DNA of 64,000 nucleotides, taken from Liolophura sinensis. Lineage: Eukaryota > Mollusca > Polyplacophora > Chitonida > Chitonidae. The notes below the pieces were generated by a model that ran no database searches, had not been told where the DNA came from, and worked only from the letters and a program-made list of their open reading frames with translations. Location: positions 26,331,608-26,395,607 of the forward strand of contig NC_088300.1 of assembly GCF_032854445.1 (NCBI RefSeq). Direction: 5' to 3'. How positions within the stretch are numbered: position 1 is the first letter of the stretch; every line of letters starts with the position of its first letter. Shown here one piece after another: positions 57,859 through 64,000 of the stretch. A program made the position numbers and the translations under genes.

Positions 57859-59951
57859 TTAGTAACAAATATTTAGAACTGAAACAGAAGAGGACAAACA
57901 TGATAATATAACTATTAATTCTTATTACGTTCAGGAACAGGCTGGGGTTATTTGTTACCACATAAAACACCGCTCCGACTGGACGATATGAGTTTCCTGG
58001 GGAGTTGTTGTTAACTACACCTTATCTTCCTTATAAACCACCGACATTTGGAAAGTTACTAGCGAACTTCGCCACGTGTGATATATGTCGGGTTGGTTGA
58101 AGGAAAGTGGTTTCCAGCGAACTTCATGTTTGATGACTCAAGAGAACATTATGACCAGCAAGGCCCAGAGAACAATAAAAGCAGGCAAATCTAGAAATTC
58201 CCAGTCCAAGACCGGGATTGAACCCATACCTATCAATTAAATAGAGCCCCCTTCCCAATGACACCATGGTCCGATGAAGCCAAAGAAAAAGTATTACGGT
58301 TTCTGCATGTTTATGGAGAGACGTAATATGCACCATGCATTAATTTATTTATATAGCTTATTCGAGTTTTATATTCGAGAATATTTCCCATATAAGACGG
58401 AATCCCGGCAACTTTGTGTTGGGACGAAACCGGACATAGCCCTGAGGAAACGCATGACAATTTGCAGGTTGGCGACAGGCCTTCACACGTACCACAGGCG
58501 AGAAAGCCAGCATGAGTTGGACTTAAACTCAGAGGGATGGCACTGGTGAGAGCCTCCTCCTATCATAGAGGCCAAAAACCATACAGATATATACAACGTC
58601 TAGTTAACAGCCTAATTGCATGTTGTAAGCCTCATTTATCATCATCCAGAAATATAGTATGTTACTTGTTTGATGATTGATACCTCCTACTGAGAGGAAG
58701 TTCTATTCAAAATGTGGAACGGTCGCCTCCCTTTCGACCAGTTTTGACACCGATTCTACACCGGTCTTGTAACATTTGTCAGATCCTACGTGTTACGAGA
58801 CGATTTCAACCAACGCCACAAGTTATTACTCTAAAAACTAGTGTGCCAAGTATATTCCACTAAACGCCTTCACTTCATTGGAAGTAATTCTGTTGTAAGT
58901 AAATATGGATAAATAAAGTTTAAATAAGTTTGAATAACATGAATCAGAATGACAAGCTATGGTATTACGTAACATTTGGCAACTATAGTGAAATCACACG
59001 TGAATCCTGGTTGAGTGCTCCACTAGTTATCATTAACATTAACATGTTATGCTTAGAGGAAGTTTAAGGCTGAAAGTTACATTTGTTATATATTTTTTTA
59101 ATTGACTGCTGCATAACTGCGTGCTCAAGAATTTTTCAGAAAGTTACCGGCTATGATTTTTCAATTTTGTGACCTATACTTCACTTCAGTGCATGTTTGG
59201 AGCTTTATAAGCCGCATGCTTGCCATATAACAGTAAATAACATTAAATCAACATGTCGATTGTTGAATATCTGAAACAACCTTATCTGAATGTTGCCTCG
59301 ATAATGCCGATGTGGCGTTAAACCATGTATAAAGCATTCATTCGTTCTTACCTGAATCAAGCTCGTGTAACAGCTGAGCGCGTATGTTGTGAAGCTCTTC
59401 CCTGGATTCCCCGACAAACACCGAATTGCTGTATGGGCTGCTGGTGAGCATTTCCAACTGGAATTTGTCCACCTGGCGTCCTATTCCAACGGAGAATATC
59501 TTCATACCCGTGTTTATGGCTAACATGGCTTCGTATTTGGCGGCATCGATGTGCGTGAAGGCACCGGAAGTGAAGACGATGGCGATGTGTGGTACGTTCG
59601 GTCTGCCTCCCAAACAGTCCTTGAACGCCAGAGTTCTGAGGAGGCGCAAAGACTTCTCAACCCTGGACTCCCATCCTGACCTCTCGACCTGATCAATGGC
59701 CGTTAAAATATCGGCACGAGTTGAATAGCTGTCCAATGTCATTTCTAGGACAGCATCTGTGCTGTATTTGATGGCTCCGAATCTTGCCCATTTGTTTCCA
59801 ACCCTGACAGATTTGACGATCTGGGAGGCAAATTCTAACCCCCAAGCAAAGTTCAGCTCCAGGACCTGATCCGAACAATCAAAGACGAACATAATATCCG
59901 CTTGTAGCTTCATTCCTGAGAGGAAAAAAGAGGAAAAAAATTTGAAACGGT

Positions 59952-60043
<92 letters not shown>

Positions 60044-63000
60044 CATGCTTTTATTCTTTTTAGACAATCAACATACTGGAAAGGTGCATTCAGCCACAAA
60101 GGGTAGAGCATAAAAAAATAAATTAACAAATAAACGATAATCTCGATGAAAATGTGTCATAGTTAACTTTACGACATCTAACCAATGACATATACTCATC
60201 AGGTACAAAACCGGCCAAAAGTAGTTTAACACCTGCTATATGATATCGGTTCGAGCGTAAATTCGATTTCTAGCTCTATATATACTGAAGGTTTATAATT
60301 ATGTGATTAATAAACTTTAACGCGTCACCACCACCCCCCCTCCTCCCCTACAAGCCAAAGAACAATATCGTTAGATGACAGAGTGATAAGTTTAGATTAC
60401 ATGTGTAAAGTTTTGGTACAGATTTTTAATCGATCCCTAGTTAAATGGAAATTAAAGAATTTCGAATGGAAACTAACCAATATGTTTATAAAATATAATA
60501 AAATCTATATAAGCTACCAGGGTCAATTTTCTCCCCCAAAGCTTACTATAAAGTTAATCTATAATACTTACCATCGGGATGGACGGATGACGGCACTGTA
60601 ATGAAATATATGCAATGAAATATATGTATTACCATTATGCCGAGTAAATATCATGTACTCTACATGTAATGTTGAACACGTCTACAGGGCCCATTTGTTC
60701 AAAAGTGTATTAGGACTAAAGCCCGGTATTAACTTTAGTTATAAAGTAAACCTTCAAACCTCAAGGGCAAAATCACTCAACGTCTAGATCACTGCATCTT
60801 TCGGTACTAATTACAACTGTGATTCTAAAAACTCCGGAGTAACTTTATGCATTCACACTCCATGTCATTAGTGTTTGACCGCAGCAGATTAATGTTTGAA
60901 TCATTTAAACATTCACTAGATGGGCTGCGGCTTTTCATCAGGAGATTTCTCAGATACAACAAAAATTTTGGCAGCGGAGATTTCCTCCGTATGGTGATGG
61001 TTCCGTATACGTGGGACATTCTTAAGTAAAACACGGACTAGTTTACGCTAGTCTACAGACAATAAATTGTCGGAACATGTATGCAGCAGACAGTCTATGA
61101 TTGGATATACAATGTACGTACCACCGCACGTCTTCCTCTGGAGTGTGGTCTCGATGGCAGAAAGACCCTGGAAATCTTTAACCTCAAACACGAACTGGTC
61201 AGGGGGTGAGCTTGCTATGGCGTAGAGCTCTGTCTCCGAAATTCGACTCCCGACTCCAATTGCGAACACTGTGATTCCATCCTTGTGCATTTTAATGGCT
61301 TCTTCAATTGTTTCCTCTCGATCACGTGATCTGCCATCCGTGACGATAATGGCGATGTCCGGAACGTTCGGTCTGTTTCCGTTGTCTTCCGTAAACATGA
61401 CTTCCCGAACAAGTTTCAGAGCTTTATCCGTCCGAGTGTCGGCCCCTTGTCCTGATACAGCATCAACCGCTTGGAGAACCTGGTTTTTGGTGGAGAAAGA
61501 GTTCAGATGGAATTCCATGACAGCGTCGTAGTTGTAGGTTGCCATTCCGACGCGCACGTGATCAGGGCCGATTTCGAATCCAGAGAGCAAATGCTTGACG
61601 AAGTCCTTCATTTCCCTGAACTCTTCCTTGGATATACTGGTGGAAGCATCCATGATGACGACTATGTCAGCCTCTACTCCACACTGAACCGAGCCTAAAC
61701 GAGACAAACACCTTATACAGTGCACTGAAACGTGTACCCGCTAATTGTGGCACGTTTGGAAACGTAAATGGAAAAATTACCCGATAAATCTATTAATCAC
61801 CAGAGCGTATAAAAATAAAAAAGAGCCCAAATTTTAAAAAGTCGATGTCTTTTTAAAAACAAGATGTCAAAGGTTTCATCCCACAGACAGACAGAGTGAC
61901 ATATACATGTATATCTTGCTGTCGCGGGTAATATGCCTGAAAAAGTAAAATAACCTTGTCCACAAAAAAGTTCAACTTTCCGTTAAATAAAACCAACATT
62001 TTTGTTGTTGGTGGTGTTTTTTGTTTGTTTGTTTTTTTGAGGGGGGAGAGTTGTTGCTGTTTCTGCTGGGGGGAGGGGGTGGGTGAGGGTGGAAGAGAGG
62101 GGTCCTCTGTTTTGGAAGTCTTTTTCAAGTCTACACATATACAGAGTCCTCCGCCAAATGGTGTGATAAAATGCATGCTTACTATCACAGCTCTTGTCCT
62201 CTAGAAGATCTTTAATGCGATCGATGCCGTCGAAGTTCTCCACCGTGAAAGAGAAATCGTCTGAGGGAGCAGAGGAGACGGCTCGGAGGGCGTTCTTGTT
62301 GTACCCTTCAGTCCCCACGGTGATCACCTTAGCGCCGTTTTCCTGCATAAACAGTTACATACTTTGATTTTATCAAGATAAGCGTTAACCTACCTGGTTC
62401 TACCTTCAGCGCTAACGTAAGTACACGCAGTAACTCTATGTGGTCCATACGAGTATAGCAATAGTCCTACTATTGAACATCGCTCTCTCAATTTCAGAAA
62501 AATGGGGTGCGTTTTTTCGGAGTAATGTCTACTCGGGTCCAAGATGACCTAACCAACATTCTCTTGTAATTCGCGTGTACTATATGGTATCAATTTGCCT
62601 ATCACGAACTATTACCACATAGGTTAAAATAAAGAATAGCTTAAACAGGTTTTGGCTGAATTACTTTAGACGGCTCGAATTACAAGGCCCCCACTGTAAC
62701 TCGGCGTGAAAACACGCCGACCTATCGCATTATGTATTCATTCTATACTGCATTGTTTTTCAACCGTAAATTCCCTATTTATGTGTATGATAAGCAGGTA
62801 TGAACATTGTCATTTCTACCAAAAGTAAATAAACAGCCTTAATTCCCGGTTAAGTTAAATTTAAAACGTCCAATTTGAACAGCAAAATTGTGTTTTTCAC
62901 AAAAAAGACACAGCATTTCCCAACAACCAATTCCAAATTTTTTAAAAAAAGTAAGATGTAAGGTCTATAATGTTATTTCTTTCACCTTTAACTTTTCCGC

Positions 63001-63763
63001 CTCCAAAATGGTCAGCTCCGCATTACGTGACACGCCGTCGCTGAACAACAAGATAACGTCCTTGGCATTCGGGCGTTCCCCGGCTCTCTGTTGCAAGATC
63101 TCCGTTCGAACGGTGTGGAACGCTCGATCTGCCCAGGATCCGTACCCTGGCTGTGAGATGGCGTCAATGGCGTCCAAGACGTCATCTTTGCTGTCTCCGT
63201 CCTCAAGCGACAACAATACTTTTGGCAGGAGGTCAAAGGTCAGCAGGGCTACTCGTATTTTGTCCTCGTCTATTTCAAGTTCGTCGATTATTTCTTTAAT
63301 GGCCTCCTTGACTTTGCCAATTCTGGTGGTACCGATACTTGTAGAGATGTCGACCATTATAACTAAATCTCCGAATGGACCGCATGCTGAAATTTAACAC
63401 ATAATAAATCAATACCCCATGGGTAGCTTAACTGTGTTTTGGTCAGACATGTTAAAATAATGACGAGCAGGTTTACATGTTTATTTTCACACTGATTAAT
63501 AAAATATGTTTGACAATGACAAAATCTTTGAAATTCCCCAAAAAACTCAAGTCTCACATAAGGACTTTTGAAATAAACAAATCATAATGAACATCAACAT
63601 TTCGATTCCATATTTCACATTCTAGACTGTAATGAACATGTCAATTTGCCGGGGGACCAGACTTATCATGTAAGCACAATTTAAACATCGATACCATGTA
63701 ATATGAATGCTGGTGACACATACTTACCTTTAGCAAGAGGGGGGTCTATTGTTGTCTCCACAG
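57859..63763 (-). CDS. Multi-A-domain (vWA) secreted protein, 5' partial
   Basis: It encodes at least three tandem von Willebrand A domains, as in collagen-VI-like, matrilin-like or shell-matrix proteins. Exons: 63763-63728 (Pro/Thr linker), 63386-62986 and 62342-62183 (domain I), 61694-61122 (domain II), 59915-59352 (domain III), and probably 57878-57859 (VLNICY and stop). All lengths fit the phases. Domain borders are phase 1, so domains II and III are single shuffled modules, while domain I is split by a phase-0 intron. The metal site is complete in II (DASTS, Thr, VTDG). Domain I has DISTS and FSDG but lacks the usual Thr. In III it is lost (DCSDQ, FTSG). Cysteines bracket domains I and II but not III. 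If the last splice is not used, the frame would stop at 59338 after GKNE. The N-terminus lies beyond 64000. Confidence 0.85.
57990..58255 (-). mobile_element. SINE-C type copy (minus)
   Basis: It contains 'ttataaaccaccgacatttg', 'gaaagttactagcgaacttc' and 'gccacgtgtgatatatgtcg', then a reversed tRNA-like head ('agaccgggattgaacccata'). It lies in the last intron of the A-domain gene. Confidence 0.5.
58345..58570 (-). mobile_element. SINE-A copy (minus)
   Basis: It contains 'tatattcgagaatatttccc', 'gaaaccggacatagccctga', 'ggaaacgcatgacaatttgc' and 'gagttggacttaaactcaga', with traces of the head ('agaggccaaaaa'). It is diverged and lies in the last intron of the A-domain gene. Confidence 0.65.
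59916..61121 (-). other. Intron between A domains II and III
   Basis: The donor is TGCGGTG|GTACGTAC and the acceptor TTTCCTCTCAG|GA, phase 1. Apart from the compound microsatellite it holds nothing recognised; a C-rich run lies near 60335-60350. Confidence 0.75.
59957..60040. repeat. (GA)n(GT)n compound microsatellite
   Basis: About 37 bases of GA repeat are followed by about 45 bases of GT repeat, within the intron between A domains II and III. Confidence 0.95.
62701..62720. other. Perfect hairpin in intron
   Basis: TCGGCGTG, AAAA, CACGCCGA: an 8-base perfect GC-rich stem with a 4-base loop, inside the intron that splits A domain I. No function is assigned. Confidence 0.6.
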
Positions 63764-63892
63764 CTACAAATAAATGACATGACACAAATAAACCAAATAT
63801 ATATTCTTCTATAAGAAAGCCTTCGCGAAGAAAAATAATGCTCTTTGATATAACACATAAAACTGAAGAAAAAAGGTGTGCATATATTGATC

Positions 63893-64000
63893 TGATTGAT
63901 GTTTAAAGCTACACACGTACATTTTTCTCTTATAAGACGGTGGTCAACATTAGAGTGGGCGGAAACTTGGCAGAGCCCGGGGAAACCCACGCCTATCCAC
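63893..64000 (-). mobile_element. SINE-A copy running off the window
   Basis: It contains 'cttataagacggtggtcaac', 'attagagtgggcggaaactt' and 'cagagcccggggaaacccac', matching minus-oriented SINE-A. The head lies beyond the window. It is upstream of the short linker exon of the A-domain gene, so it is intronic. Confidence 0.7.

Overview
The window is animal nuclear DNA: genes broken by GT-AG introns, long AT-rich non-coding stretches, no operons, and many short interspersed repeats. A lophotrochozoan, most likely a marine mollusc, fits best. Reasons are the somatomedin-B/Methuselah-like receptor, the multi-A-domain secreted protein, abundant tRNA-derived SINEs with an (AAAT)n tail, and frequent ACATGTA-type words. 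The species is not identified.

Layout. 1-5.5 kb is non-coding with old SINE relics. 5.6-7.05 kb holds one open, GC-richer coding candidate on + that I do not recognise. 7.05-12.2 kb is intergenic, with a pair of MITE-like elements and SINE debris. 12.69-18.14 kb (-) is a two-exon secretin-class/Methuselah-like GPCR with an N-terminal somatomedin-B-like module; its intron carries a 12-bp minisatellite. 18.3-23.7 kb is intergenic, with two young SINEs that keep target-site duplications. 23.86-27.41 kb and 32.71-36.00 kb (+) are two tandem paralogous LRR receptors with one membrane span and long non-TIR tails. Between them lie three unrelated tandem arrays (26-bp, 175-bp and 51-bp units). 36.1-43.4 kb is a gene-poor stretch. 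43.49-52.73 kb (-) is a six-exon DCAF10 (WDR32) gene with several frame-breaking indels. 53-57.6 kb is repeat-rich intergenic DNA with AT, CCGT/CCAT and SINE sequence. 57.6-63.8 kb (-) is the 3' part of a gene encoding at least three tandem von Willebrand A domains; its 5' end lies beyond the window.

The genes do not form a pathway. A cell-surface receptor theme (GPCR, LRR receptors) sits next to a ubiquitin-ligase adaptor and an extracellular-matrix type protein.

The most unusual locus is the LRR pair. The extracellular and membrane parts are nearly identical in the two copies, while the signal peptides, one internal LRR block and the cytoplasmic tails have diverged. That mosaic suggests gene conversion. 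Copy 2 also has a single-base frameshift in its tail. Exon borders given here come from reading splice consensus, phase and family conservation by eye, without transcript data.
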